A stretch of 23,863 nt of DNA from Mycoemilia scoparia (GCA_027575805.1 JANBPU010000246.1:1-23863); one strand, 5' to 3'. Shown: positions 1 to 8,036, numbered from the stretch's first letter. Translations and numbers: made by a program. The notes: a model not told the origin generated them from the letters alone.

Positions 1-429
1 AGGAAAATTGCCATGATGCGTCTCCTCCAGGGATAGGGGACTACCAAGGGAAAAAATTTGATTAAGTTTAGTAAAAAATAAAGCTAGATGCGACCCAGAA
101 GGGCCTAATCCCACTACTCGTTTGGCCTTTGGCCAAACATCGTATAAAACAACATTTGTTAAGCCATAAAAATTAATAGTACTCAAAACACCAACTCTTG
201 CTAAAATAATTTTCTCGGCATATTGCTAAACTTTTATTTAATCATTACAAACGTTTGAGTATTTATGAATGATGTGGTTGTGGAAAAAGTACCATCCTGA
301 GGCATATAAAACTCCTTTCTTTATACAACTTCCATAATAAATCCTCAATACACCAATAATACACATAGCAATTCTAACAACTTTCTTTTTTTACGCTGTT
401 TTTGGTTTGAGCTCACTTTCATTGAAACA
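1..429. other. Upstream region of the first gene
   Basis: No coding region is supported here. It contains a perfect 8-bp inverted repeat with a 3-base loop (GTTTGGCC TTT GGCCAAAC, about 120-138) and, further right, the TATA box and leader of the gene starting at 430. The first 110 bases look moderately structured but I do not recognise them. Confidence 0.5.
305..310 (+). promoter_or_regulatory. TATA box of the locus at 430
   Basis: TATAAA lies 120 bp upstream of the ATG at 430. The same spacing (about 80-140 bp) recurs for other genes in the window, which supports this as a genuine promoter and the locus as once or still transcribed. Confidence 0.55.
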
Positions 430-1059
430 ATGTCAACCAGTTCAAATATCCCATCTCCATCGCCACACTGCTCGCATGTTCCTGCTAGGGTGAAAAATAA
501 GCAATTATATCTCCAGCCATCCAAAAGTGAACCCACTATTCGCAGTTTCCAAGTGGACAAGAGAAAGCCACACATTAAGCGAAACCTTAGCAGCATTGAG
601 GAGCCATGCTTCAATGCATTGCACCCAAGTGGTCCTGGTGTTGGTACAAACTTTGTAGCACCTGGTTTTGCAGCCAACCGTGATAAAAGAAACGCAGCTA
701 TACTTGGAAACAAGGTTAGGCTCCCAAGGCAGTCAACCATTGAAAAGATCGACGAAAAATATAAGAACTCGGTTTCAAAGGAAACACCTGTTGCACAAAG
801 CACACAAAACTCAAGCATGGTCAACAACCGGCACGAACACCTGGAGTTCTTTGACGATGCTCGAGCTCAAATATATAAAGCGATTTTGTACTATGATGAC
901 CTCAAGCATTCGGAAACTCCCCAAGACAGCGCTTTTGCTGGTCCTACGCCAGTTTCATCAGTTTCCACTCCACAAAAGCTTGCTAGATCACCAAAATATC
1001 ACAATTTTTCAAGCTTTTCAAAGTCTTATACTGATGACAGCCAAGTCAACAAGGGATGA
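430..1059 (+). CDS. Hypothetical protein, 5' part of an interrupted locus
   Basis: An open frame of 209 codons from ATG 430 to a TGA at 1057-1059. The product is hydrophilic and rich in Ser, Pro, Lys and Asn, with no signal peptide or membrane segment. A short helical-looking stretch (FFDDARAQIYKAILYYDD) follows around residues 138-156. I recognise no family. The same frame continues open after the TGA from 1060 to 1296, so the stop sits inside what looks like one longer gene. Either the stop is a disabling mutation or a sequence error, or it lies in a small intron. A GT...CTAAC...CAG stretch at 1045-1074 would remove the stop in frame, but it is only 30 bases and its donor (GTCAAC) is poor. 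Confidence is moderate that this is coding sequence and low on the exact end. Confidence 0.5.
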   Translation: MSTSSNIPSPSPHCSHVPARVKNKQLYLQPSKSEPTIRSFQVDKRKPHIKRNLSSIEEPCFNALHPSGPGVGTNFVAPGFAANRDKRNAAILGNKVRLPRQSTIEKIDEKYKNSVSKETPVAQSTQNSSMVNNRHEHLEFFDDARAQIYKAILYYDDLKHSETPQDSAFAGPTPVSSVSTPQKLARSPKYHNFSSFSKSYTDDSQVNKG

Positions 1060-1299
1060 CTAACGCGGCCATCAGAATTGAGATCCCAAAGAATTGCCAA
1101 AAGCATAAGCTCAAAGTCCAGGTATCAGAGCTCTGAGCCTGATAAAATACCATCACTTGGGTTCATCCATGACAGCGACCCATTTGAAAGATTCCGTGAC
1201 ATTATTTCCTTTAATGATCAGGCTTCTATGAATTTGATGATGATTGCTCACATCACTTCTCAAACATTGCATTTGTTGATATGCATGTTTTTGAACTAA
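1060..1299 (+). pseudogene. Middle segment of the interrupted locus
   Basis: Reading on in the same frame after the TGA at 1057 gives about 79 further codons with ordinary, non-repetitive composition (for example SDPFERFRDIISFND) before a TAA at 1297-1299. From about 1218 a second frame (positions divisible by three) is also open and runs without a stop into the long ORF that ends at 2957. The natural reading is that coding sequence switches frame somewhere between 1216 and 1281. No convincing intron spans the switch. A GT...CAG stretch at 1196-1221 would restore the frame but is only 26 bases long. I therefore mark this part as broken, with an unusual splicing pattern as the alternative. Confidence 0.4.
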
Positions 1300-2957
1300 A
1301 ATACTTGTTAAAGCTTGATATGCGTTCCAGTCATAAAGAAAAGCAGCTTAGGGATATCAGCAAGGCCTTTTGGATGATTAACAATATGGCTGAGTTCACC
1401 TGGTCCAAGTATTTGGATGCTATGTCTATGAAGCATACTCTATATGTTAACAACAAGATGCACTCAATCAAGCATATCACTGGCTGGCTGGTTGAAGATG
1501 CCAAAATGACTGTAAATGGATGGATGTCAATGACTTCATTTGAGAAAACCATGAGTGATTCTATTGAAACCAATTTGTGCATACTTCAAAAGAAGCTTCT
1601 AAAATCCCAGCACCAGAGTCCTAGGTTATTGCTTATTAATGATAGAGGTCATAAAGCATCAGGAAAGACCAAAGCTTTGCCATCGTTACTTACAACAGCA
1701 ATCATGTCCTCTAAACCAACATTCTACGAAACAAGCAAGATTTCAGAACTTCTCATTGAAATTGGCATTGATAATTTATCATCCCAAATAACTGAGAGAT
1801 GCCAGTGTTTCTGTGATTACCTAAACACAAGAAAACAACTCCAGTTTCATATGAGATCAGATCAAAACAAATGTCCGATGGTTGAGTCCATAGTTGACTA
1901 TCTTTCAATTGAAAAGAGCCCAAACTCTCCAAAGTGTATTTGTCCAAAAATATGCAGCTCCAGATATGACTGTATAGTTTTGGCCAAACGGCGTTGGAAT
2001 TTGCAAAATGTGAAAAAGAAAGGAATAGATGTTGCATGGTTTGCTCGGCCTCCTACAGATGGCGATATGACAAGATCCGGCATTGTTGCTGGAGGCAGTT
2101 CAGAATTATCACTAGAATCTACTGGTTGTCCACAAAACCTTTATTCTCCTCACACTCCTCGTTTCATAGGCCAATATGACCAAGCAGCCTCAACTGTACC
2201 TCTTCCAGACACCATAGAAATAGATTTGGCTAACCCTTCAGTTGTAGGAAGTCATAATGGGATTCCTTTTACTGATAAATTGCAGATATCACCAGAATAC
2301 CATATTCCCGCCAATGCTGGTGATAGTAGTAAGGATGGCAGAGCAGGTGGAAATTCAAACCCCGCCAGTCCGTTATCTTTGAATAATGACATTTCATCGC
2401 CCTTCTCTCTTCAAAACAATGAGCTCAATAGCATTTCTGTCATTATCTCTGCTATCGACAACTTGCTAAATGAACCCCCGTACTCAACCAATGAAGACGA
2501 AGAGCCATTTTTAGATATGTCTAGTGTTGAAAGCGTAGATGGTGAAAATAAGACCAATCACAGTAAATTTTCAAGAAGCAAAATTAGCTTATTCAAACCA
2601 AGCATTGCCACCACTCCATATTACAGACACAACTTGGATTCCATTCCTTCAAAGCCTTGTTCGGCGAATGTAACTGCTACAACAACAATAACAGAGACTG
2701 ACACCAAGGGAAAGGGAAAGGCCAGGAGGGTTAGTAATAGGCGAAAAAAAGCACCGAATATTTCTTCTGCGGCCAGAACCTTTAGAGATGGCAGTAAAAC
2801 ATTGTCATCTGCATCTGAGAATGTTGATGATTATGATGCAAATGGCTCTGAAACTGGGTTGATTAGAAAGCTTTCTATCATTAGCTCAAACATAAATGTC
2901 ATTGATAATTTCTTGTCAGAACCAGCAAAATGTGCCAAAACCTCCGAGAATCTCTAA
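1281..2957 (+). CDS. Hypothetical nuclear-type protein, 3' part of the interrupted locus
   Basis: A 558-codon ORF from ATG 1281 to TAA 2955-2957; the frame is already open from 1218, so this ATG may not be the true start. The first roughly 260 residues look globular and helical (for example ISKAFWMINNMAEFTWSKYL), with several Cys around residues 216-235. The rest is disordered and Ser/Asn/Asp-rich. A basic cluster near residues 476-493 (KGKGKARRVSNRRKKAPN) resembles a nuclear localisation signal. Two related short motifs occur, IDNLLNEP at 392-399 and IDNFLSEP at 541-548. I recognise no family. The preceding 850 bases are probably the same gene, separated by a frame change near 1220 and a TGA at 1057. 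It could be a pseudogene, but the frame is clean for 1.7 kb, which suggests recent or no decay. Confidence 0.55.
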   Translation: MHVFELKYLLKLDMRSSHKEKQLRDISKAFWMINNMAEFTWSKYLDAMSMKHTLYVNNKMHSIKHITGWLVEDAKMTVNGWMSMTSFEKTMSDSIETNLCILQKKLLKSQHQSPRLLLINDRGHKASGKTKALPSLLTTAIMSSKPTFYETSKISELLIEIGIDNLSSQITERCQCFCDYLNTRKQLQFHMRSDQNKCPMVESIVDYLSIEKSPNSPKCICPKICSSRYDCIVLAKRRWNLQNVKKKGIDVAWFARPPTDGDMTRSGIVAGGSSELSLESTGCPQNLYSPHTPRFIGQYDQAASTVPLPDTIEIDLANPSVVGSHNGIPFTDKLQISPEYHIPANAGDSSKDGRAGGNSNPASPLSLNNDISSPFSLQNNELNSISVIISAIDNLLNEPPYSTNEDEEPFLDMSSVESVDGENKTNHSKFSRSKISLFKPSIATTPYYRHNLDSIPSKPCSANVTATTTITETDTKGKGKARRVSNRRKKAPNISSAARTFRDGSKTLSSASENVDDYDANGSETGLIRKLSIISSNINVIDNFLSEPAKCAKTSENL

Positions 2958-3179
2958 AGTTATTTGGGAATTCTTGTTATGCCCAGCATTTATTTTATTT
3001 ATGTATGATATTATTGCTATAGTTATCGATCGGTGTATGTTTCTTTTTTTAAAAATCTTTAGTGTTGATTTTTATCAGACATTGTTGTTTCACAATCCAA
3101 AAAGCTTATAAAACTAACTATTTTCAAGTTGGTATATTGAATCTGTTTAGATAATTTATAAACCGAGTGAATACAAAAT

Positions 3180-3323
3180 TGGCCAAAGTTCACAAAGCCT
3201 TAGACAAAAATGATGGATCCCCAGGAGTTGTATATGAAAAGGCTGATGACTAGGCCAAAACCAGAGGGCCCACGACTATTTCTGCCAGCCACATGTCTCA
3301 TCACTAGTCAAATTTCATCATAG
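3180..3323 (+). repeat. Dispersed repeat family, copy A
   Basis: Begins GGCCAAAGTTCACAAAGCC and ends near ATCACTAGTCAAATTTC. Clearly similar sequences occur at 7892-8036 (minus strand), 10511-10640 and 21692-21834. Shared landmarks are GGCCAAAGTTC, a GGATCCCC/GGGTCCCC block, TATATGAAA/CATATGGAA, AGGCCAAAA and the CACTAGT-type end. It forms the outer edge of the left arm of the inverted duplication. No coding capacity and no convincing pol III boxes were seen. Confidence 0.6.
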
Positions 3324-3355
3324 GTGTAATGCATAATCCATGGTTGTTGTCAAAT

Positions 3356-3361
3356 TTTATT
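3356..3361 (-). terminator. Poly(A) signal AATAAA of the left pair gene
   Basis: AATAAA on the minus strand about 140 bases beyond the stop codon. It matches the AATAAA at 7851-7856 after the right copy, position for position. Confidence 0.45.
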
Positions 3362-3501
3362 GTGCAAATAAAAAAGAAAATGCTAACGAACCATTATAAA
3401 TTCCAAAAGAATAAATGGATGACTCCATTTCCATGATAGTTATAGGTGATCATATATATTGTACTTTCTTTTCTATAATGCAAAACATATTTGCTGAAAA
3501 C

Positions 3502-4395
3502 TTAATTAGAACGACCCTGAGAAGATATGAACATACGATTAAGGGATGATGCCAAAGTAGAATATACATAATCAATGACTTCAACGCCATATCCACCATT
3601 ACCACTACTGCTACCAAGATTGAGTTTAATCATATCATCAAAAGACTTGGCCTTCCAATCATCAAAATGCACCTTGAATGAACTTTCAAAATGGTCCTTG
3701 AATTGGGTGAACAACAATGCTTTATCACCTTGTTTAACAAGAGGAAAAAGATTTCTGATAGGTCTTGACATTCGAGCAAGATCCCCATTGATAAAGTCAA
3801 AAATGTCCTCCTTGATCAACTTTCTTGCATTGTCATCAATACCTGGGCTTTCATGGTTATCGGTATTACCAAATATGCCATGATAACCATGGATATCATA
3901 AATGCACTGACGGAATCCATATAAATATAGATCAATTGCCTTGACCAAAGCACCTGTTTCTGATTCAGTTCCTTCACCACTGATTATGTCAACAAGTTTA
4001 CTGAAAATGTTTCCAGCTTGAATATTGAGATAATCCAAATGTGTCACTGGAATCATCGTGTTGCCACTTTTGATGTAAGTCTTATATTTGCCATCACCAT
4101 AATATCTCTCAACAAATGGCAGAGCACCATCCTTATGGAATTTCAAGAAAGCAGATTCAAGATGCTTTGCAGAAACATTTCCTTGCTTGAATTGATCACA
4201 AAGATTCATGATGTACTCACGCTTTCTTTCCATATGCTTTTTCAGAGCTGCCTTAAGATTGTCAAGAGTATCCATATCAATACCATGCTTGTTGAAATCG
4301 GTGAGTTCTAGGATATCCTCAATAGAACCCAAAAACTCTATGATTGCTTTACAGCATATTCTAGAATCAGTGTCTATAAATGCTGATAGGTTCAT
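3502..4395 (-). CDS. Rapidly diverging orphan protein, left copy
   Basis: Intronless gene of 297 residues starting at ATG 4395 (MNLSAFIDTD); the open frame continues upstream, but without an ATG and into the TATA region. The protein is soluble-looking, mostly helical and charged, with no signal peptide and no membrane segment. I recognise no known domain. Compared with the right copy at 6820-7710 it is about 73% identical. Residues 261-294 (GSSSGNGGYG to SSQG) are identical even at the nucleotide level, and the block around 186-205 (IDDNARKLIKEDIFDFINGD) is invariant. The rest is densely substituted, and nearly all substitutions change the amino acid. A TATATA core at 4528-4533, equivalent to the TATA box of the right copy, lies about 135 bp upstream. 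Function unknown. The pattern suggests a protein under diversifying selection. Confidence 0.75.
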   Translation of the reverse strand: MNLSAFIDTDSRICCKAIIEFLGSIEDILELTDFNKHGIDMDTLDNLKAALKKHMERKREYIMNLCDQFKQGNVSAKHLESAFLKFHKDGALPFVERYYGDGKYKTYIKSGNTMIPVTHLDYLNIQAGNIFSKLVDIISGEGTESETGALVKAIDLYLYGFRQCIYDIHGYHGIFGNTDNHESPGIDDNARKLIKEDIFDFINGDLARMSRPIRNLFPLVKQGDKALLFTQFKDHFESSFKVHFDDWKAKSFDDMIKLNLGSSSGNGGYGVEVIDYVYSTLASSLNRMFISSQGRSN

Positions 4396-4527
4396 GGCTG
4401 GAAGAACAGAGGTAGGGCTGTATAGATGAGTGTTGTGTCTTGGATGTGTGGCTGGATTGGAGGGAGGGATTGAAAGTGTTGAAGGATGATAAAGCAGAAA
4501 ATTCAGTATGGCAAACCACAATGGCTG

Positions 4528-4533
4528 TATATA
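4528..4533 (-). promoter_or_regulatory. TATA-like element of the left pair gene
   Basis: The minus strand reads CTGTATATACAG here, whereas the right copy has CTATATATAAAG at the same distance from the ATG. The left promoter therefore carries an altered, palindromic TATA element, which could mean different expression of the two copies. Confidence 0.5.
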
Positions 4534-4968
4534 CAGTTGAAAAAGTATGGCAGTGAATAAAAAACACAATTTTTGTAAACAAAATTATTTCCTAAACATT
4601 TCAAATTTCAGCAACTTTCTTTTCCACAATGATGGTGATATTCATTACAAAAAATATTGTTAGAAAAAATCAAAGACAAAATTTGACATGTATGTAAACA
4701 TGTGTATTGTAAAAACATTTTTGTATTATTTATCAACCAAATCACCTGTTATTTATTCAAAAAGATTGCAAAAATGTTTAATTTGTCAATAACATAGTTT
4801 TCGAACCAAAAAAGTTCAATAACTTGAAAGTCATCCTTTGACATGTAGAATATCAAAAAATACCTGGAATAATAAAAAATATTGTTGCAATAACAAGATT
4901 TACTAAAAAGTAAAAATATTATCTTCTGCTTGCTTATCAGGCAAGGAGTAATTAGAGCTGGCCTGACT

Positions 4969-5382
4969 ATATGGATCATAAATTTTGAAGAGTAAAAGTT
5001 TACTAGTAAAACTGGACACTCATTTGGCTATTGTCAATCTATAGGATTGGCTGCAATAAACTGCCAAGTTAAACCTTTAAAGTAGTAATAATTCTTAGTA
5101 GAAATATATATATCTAATTAAATCATTTCAACCTAAAGTTTATTAGAAAACAATTAGTAAAAGAATAGTATTAGATATAAAAGATAAAAGAAAAACTATA
5201 TATTATTCCTAATGTTCCAAACATATATCCTCAGGGTTTATTGTTTGGAACATTCAGAACCCTTGGAGTATTCTGATGATTCAGAATAGTCCAAATCAAA
5301 TAATGATTAGGCTAGTGATTATATCACAGCCTATCAACCCCTATAACCATTGGTCACCAAAATGTACCCTTCAAAAATTATT
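4969..5382. mobile_element. MITE-like element 1 (terminal inverted repeats)
   Basis: The left end ATGGATCATAAATTTTGAAG and the right end ACCCTTCAAAAATTAT are inverted matches of each other (reverse complement of the right end: ATAATTTTTGAAGGGT). Element 2 next door has the same ends in about 100 bp, so this one is either a longer member or has been enlarged by internal insertion. It contains the 12-bp palindrome at 5211-5254. No transposase is encoded. Confidence 0.45.
5211..5254. repeat. Perfect 12-bp inverted repeat with 20-bp loop
   Basis: AATGTTCCAAAC at 5211-5222 and its exact reverse complement GTTTGGAACATT at 5243-5254. It could form a stem-loop or be the ends of a tiny insertion. It lies inside MITE-like element 1. 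Confidence 0.7.
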
Positions 5383-5396
5383 ACTAATATACTCAT

Positions 5397-5520
5397 ACAT
5401 ATGGGTGATAAATTTTGAAGAGTGAAAGTTTACTAGTACAACTGGATATCCATTTAGCTGTGATTGATACTATAATCATCTGTCACCAAAATTTACCCTT
5501 CAAAAATTATGATCCATATG
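5397..5520. mobile_element. MITE-like element 2 (terminal inverted repeats)
   Basis: A compact element with ends GTGATAAATTTTGAAGAGTG (left) and ACCCTTCAAAAATTATGATC (right), which are imperfect inverted copies over about 22 bp. CATATGG is present just outside or at both ends. The interior (GCTGTGAT, ATAATCAT, GTCACCAAAA) is shared with the element at 12449-12552. Non-coding. Confidence 0.55.
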
Positions 5521-5754
5521 GTTGTCACAAATGATTTGTTCAGGATAGGAGAGATTTGAATTTAGTGTTAAAGAATTGCTTGGGATAACTTATATAAAGA
5601 TATAAATAATTTTTACTTTGTTAAATCCTTTTAACTACAACTTTATTTAAATAAAATAATAGTATAATTATATAAAGGTAAAAAAATGAGAGTGATAATC
5701 TCAAAATCAATTATAAAACTATTAATAAAGAAAATAATAAAAATAAGATCATTA

Positions 5755-5880
5755 TGATTCAGGGTGATCCTGAATCATTCTAATCTGTCCTGATCAATTA
5801 CTGGGTATTATAAAAAGGGATAAGTGATCCCATTAATTCTTGTCCAGAATCATTCAGGATGATTCTGAACTGTTATATGT
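5755..5880. repeat. Inverted-repeat cluster with GATTCAGG motifs
   Basis: Contains two short perfect palindromic structures, GATTCAGG GTGAT CCTGAATC at the left and CAGAATCAT TCAGG ATGATTCTG at the right. Related GATCC/ATTCT motifs recur at 6062-6110. It resembles another small non-autonomous element, but I cannot define exact ends or a target-site duplication. Confidence 0.35.
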
Positions 5881-6340
5881 GGGTGTGAATAGTCACAGCC
5901 CAACATATAGGTTAAAATTTAAAATTTATAATGTAGAGGGTAGACATTTTTATCATTTCCTCATAAAAGTATGATTATATAAAAGGTAATGAAGATAAGA
6001 AAAAACTCTTCATTAATGAAACTAACCTAATAAAAGAAGCATAAGGGCTGAGATCCTTACATTAAGATTCTAAGTGATCCAGGATCATTCTAGATGACCC
6101 AGTTTCATTTTGGTTTATTTGGTATGGATCATATTGGCCATGGCCTAAAAATAATATTTTCTATTTAAATTTATTTGTTCTATACTTATGGGTTAATCAT
6201 GTAATGGTAGTTGTAATTCTAGGAATCATCCTATTTAATTTGGTAAATACAAATTTTAGTGTATGTGGCATATAGCTACCTCCCTAGGAGTAATAAAATG
6301 CTTAATCAATCTATTATAGAAACCATCCCTAATAATATCA

Positions 6341-6472
6341 TTTTAGTATCATTATAATATTATTTTAGTATCATTGTAATATCATTTTAGTATCATTATA
6401 ATATTATTTTAGTATCATTGTAATATCATTTTAGTATCATTATAATATCATTTTAGTATCATTTTTACTAAA
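6341..6472 (+). repeat. 22-bp minisatellite, six units, with 44-bp higher order
   Basis: The unit start TTTTAGTATCATT recurs at 6341, 6363, 6385, 6407, 6429 and 6451, exactly 22 bases apart. Unit halves alternate between ATTATAATATTA and ATTGTAATATCA in units 1-4, so a 44-bp dimer has been amplified. The last unit diverges into ATTTTTACTAAAG. Inverted matches (ATGATACTAAAA) lie just beyond, near 6547. Confidence 0.85.
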
Positions 6473-6676
6473 GATAATATCTTGGTACTATCAGCCCTTT
6501 TTTAAAAATATTTGAGAATGGGTAGATAGTATCATGACAGTATCATGATACTAAAATTATTCTACTAAAAATGTATGTACCAGTATACTATAATACTAGC
6601 TGACAAAAGTTCTGATGTAGAAAACAATTTTGTTTACAAAAATTATGTTTTTTATTCATTGCCATACTTTTTCAAC

Positions 6677-6686
6677 TATATATAAA
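6677..6686 (+). promoter_or_regulatory. TATA box of the right pair gene
   Basis: TATATATAAA lies about 135 bp upstream of ATG 6820. It is a stronger match to a canonical TATA box than the equivalent site in the left arm. Confidence 0.6.
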
Positions 6687-6819
6687 GCCATTGTGGTTTG
6701 CCATACTGAATATTTTTCTTTATTATCCTTCAACACTTTCAATCCCACCCACCCATCCACCAACCACACATCCAAGACACAACACTCATCTATACAGCCC
6801 TACCATTGTTCTTCCAGCC

Positions 6820-7710
6820 ATGGACTTATCAAAGTTTACAGAAGCTAATTCCAGATTATGCTGTGAAGCAATCATAGAGCTTTTGGGTTCTATTGAGGAT
6901 ATCCTAGAAGATACCCAGTTCAACAAGCAGGGTATTGATATGGATACTCTTGAAAAATTTAAGGCAGCTCTGAAAAAGCATATGGAAAGAAAGTGTGAGT
7001 ACATCATGAATCATTGTGATTTATTCAGCCAAGGAAATGTTTCTGCAGAGCATAAATTTGCTTTCTTGAACTTCTGTAAGCATATTGTTCTGCCATTTGT
7101 TGAGAAACATTATGGTGATGGCAAATATAAGATTTACATCAAAAGTGGCAACATGATGGTTCCAGTGGAACCTTTGGATTTTCTCAATAAACTAGCTGAA
7201 AAAATTTCCAGTATCTTTGATGAGATATTCAGAGATGAAGGAACTGAATCAGAAAAAGTTGCTTTGGTCAAGGAAATTAAGCTATATTTATATGGATTCT
7301 GTCAGTGCATTAATGGCATCTACAATTATCATGAGGAATTTGGTCAAACCGGAAACCATGAAAGCCCAGATATTGATGACAATGCAAGAAAGTTGATCAA
7401 GGAGGACATTTTTGACTTTATCAATGGGGATCTTATTCAAATGTCCCAGTCTATCAAAGCCCTTTTTCTTCTTGTTCAACAAGGTGATAAAGAATTGTTG
7501 TTCACCCAATTCAAGGATCACTTTGAAAGTTCATTCAAGGTGCGTTTTGGTGATGGGGAGGCTGAGTCTTTTGATGATGTGATTAAATTCAATCCTGGTA
7601 GCAGTAGTGGTAATGGTGGATATGGCGTTGAAGTCATTGATTATGTATATTCTACTTTGGCATCATCCCTTAATCGTATGTTCATATCTTCTCAGGGTGG
7701 TTCTAATTAA
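6820..7710 (+). CDS. Rapidly diverging orphan protein, right copy
   Basis: Intronless gene of 296 residues starting at ATG 6820 (MDLSKFTEAN), one codon shorter than the left copy. The ATG is aligned exactly with that of the left copy and the frame upstream has no other ATG. Predominantly helical and charged, cytosolic by appearance, no recognised domain. The middle region (residues about 117-183 of the alignment) is the most divergent. The Gly/Ser hinge and C-terminal helix (GSSSGNGGYG followed by VEVIDYVYSTLASSLNRMF) are unchanged. Nearly every codon difference from the left copy is non-synonymous. An AATAAA follows at 7851. Function unknown. Such a pattern is known from recognition, effector and conflict proteins, but nothing here names the partner. 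Confidence 0.78.
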   Translation: MDLSKFTEANSRLCCEAIIELLGSIEDILEDTQFNKQGIDMDTLEKFKAALKKHMERKCEYIMNHCDLFSQGNVSAEHKFAFLNFCKHIVLPFVEKHYGDGKYKIYIKSGNMMVPVEPLDFLNKLAEKISSIFDEIFRDEGTESEKVALVKEIKLYLYGFCQCINGIYNYHEEFGQTGNHESPDIDDNARKLIKEDIFDFINGDLIQMSQSIKALFLLVQQGDKELLFTQFKDHFESSFKVRFGDGEAESFDDVIKFNPGSSSGNGGYGVEVIDYVYSTLASSLNRMFISSQGGSN

Positions 7711-7850
7711 GTTTTCGGCAAATATGTTTTGCATTATAGAAAAGAAAGTACAATATATATGACCACGTATAACTGTCATGGAAATGGAATCATCCATTTA
7801 TTCTTTTGGAATTTATAATGGTTCGTTAGCATTTTCTTTTTTATTTGCAC

Positions 7851-7856
7851 AATAAA
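7851..7856 (+). terminator. Poly(A) signal AATAAA of the right pair gene
   Basis: AATAAA about 140 bases after the stop codon, conserved in the left arm. Confidence 0.45.
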
Positions 7857-7891
7857 GCTTGAAAACAATCTGTGGATTTTTTATTATATTT

Positions 7892-8036
7892 ATGATGAAA
7901 TTTGACTAGTGATGAGACATGTGGCGGGCAGAAATAGGCATGTGTCCTCATAATATTTTGGTCCACAACCAGTCTTTTCATATACAACTCCCGGGGATCC
8001 ATCATTTTTGTCTATGGCCTTGAGAACTTTGGCCAA
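7892..8036 (-). repeat. Dispersed repeat family, copy B
   Basis: Reads on the minus strand from GGCCAAAGTTCTCAAGGCC to CACTAGTCAAATTTCATCAT. It is the partner of copy A at the opposite outer end of the inverted duplication, with several substitutions in its middle third. Confidence 0.6.

Larger units (their letters stand above)
2958..3501. other. Intergenic region including the outer end of the left inverted arm
   Basis: No gene is seen. From about 3172 the sequence is the mirror of 8044 leftwards, that is, the 3' flank of the left copy of the inverted gene pair. It includes a TTTATT (3356-3361), which reads AATAAA on the minus strand as a poly(A) signal for that gene, and the dispersed repeat at 3180-3323. 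Confidence 0.6.
3172..4588 (-). repeat. Left arm of a 1.42 kb inverted duplication
   Basis: The reverse complement of this segment aligns along its length with 6627-8044, including promoter, leader, coding region, 3' flank and the dispersed repeat at the outer end. Homology starts abruptly at AATTTTGTTTACAAAAATT on the inner side and stops after GGCCAATTTT on the outer side. Arm lengths are almost equal (about 1417 and 1418 bp) and the arms are separated by about 2.04 kb. Confidence 0.85.
4589..6626. other. AT-rich spacer between the inverted arms
   Basis: About 2 kb with no supported gene. It holds several small inverted-repeat elements (about 4969-5382, 5397-5520 and 5755-5880), a perfect 12-bp palindromic arm pair (5211-5222 and 5243-5254), a 22-bp minisatellite (6341-6472) and short palindromes such as AGTATCATGATACT near 6537-6552. 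It appears to be a nest of non-autonomous insertions plus the divergent promoter region of the two pair genes. Confidence 0.6.

Noticed and set aside
345..827. 160-codon minus-strand frame
   Set aside because: Antisense of the coding frame starting at 430, which has the better promoter context and composition.
6341..6472. Regular 22-bp repeats resembling a CRISPR array
   Set aside because: Units are directly adjacent with no unique spacers, extremely AT-rich, and in a eukaryotic genome; it is a minisatellite.
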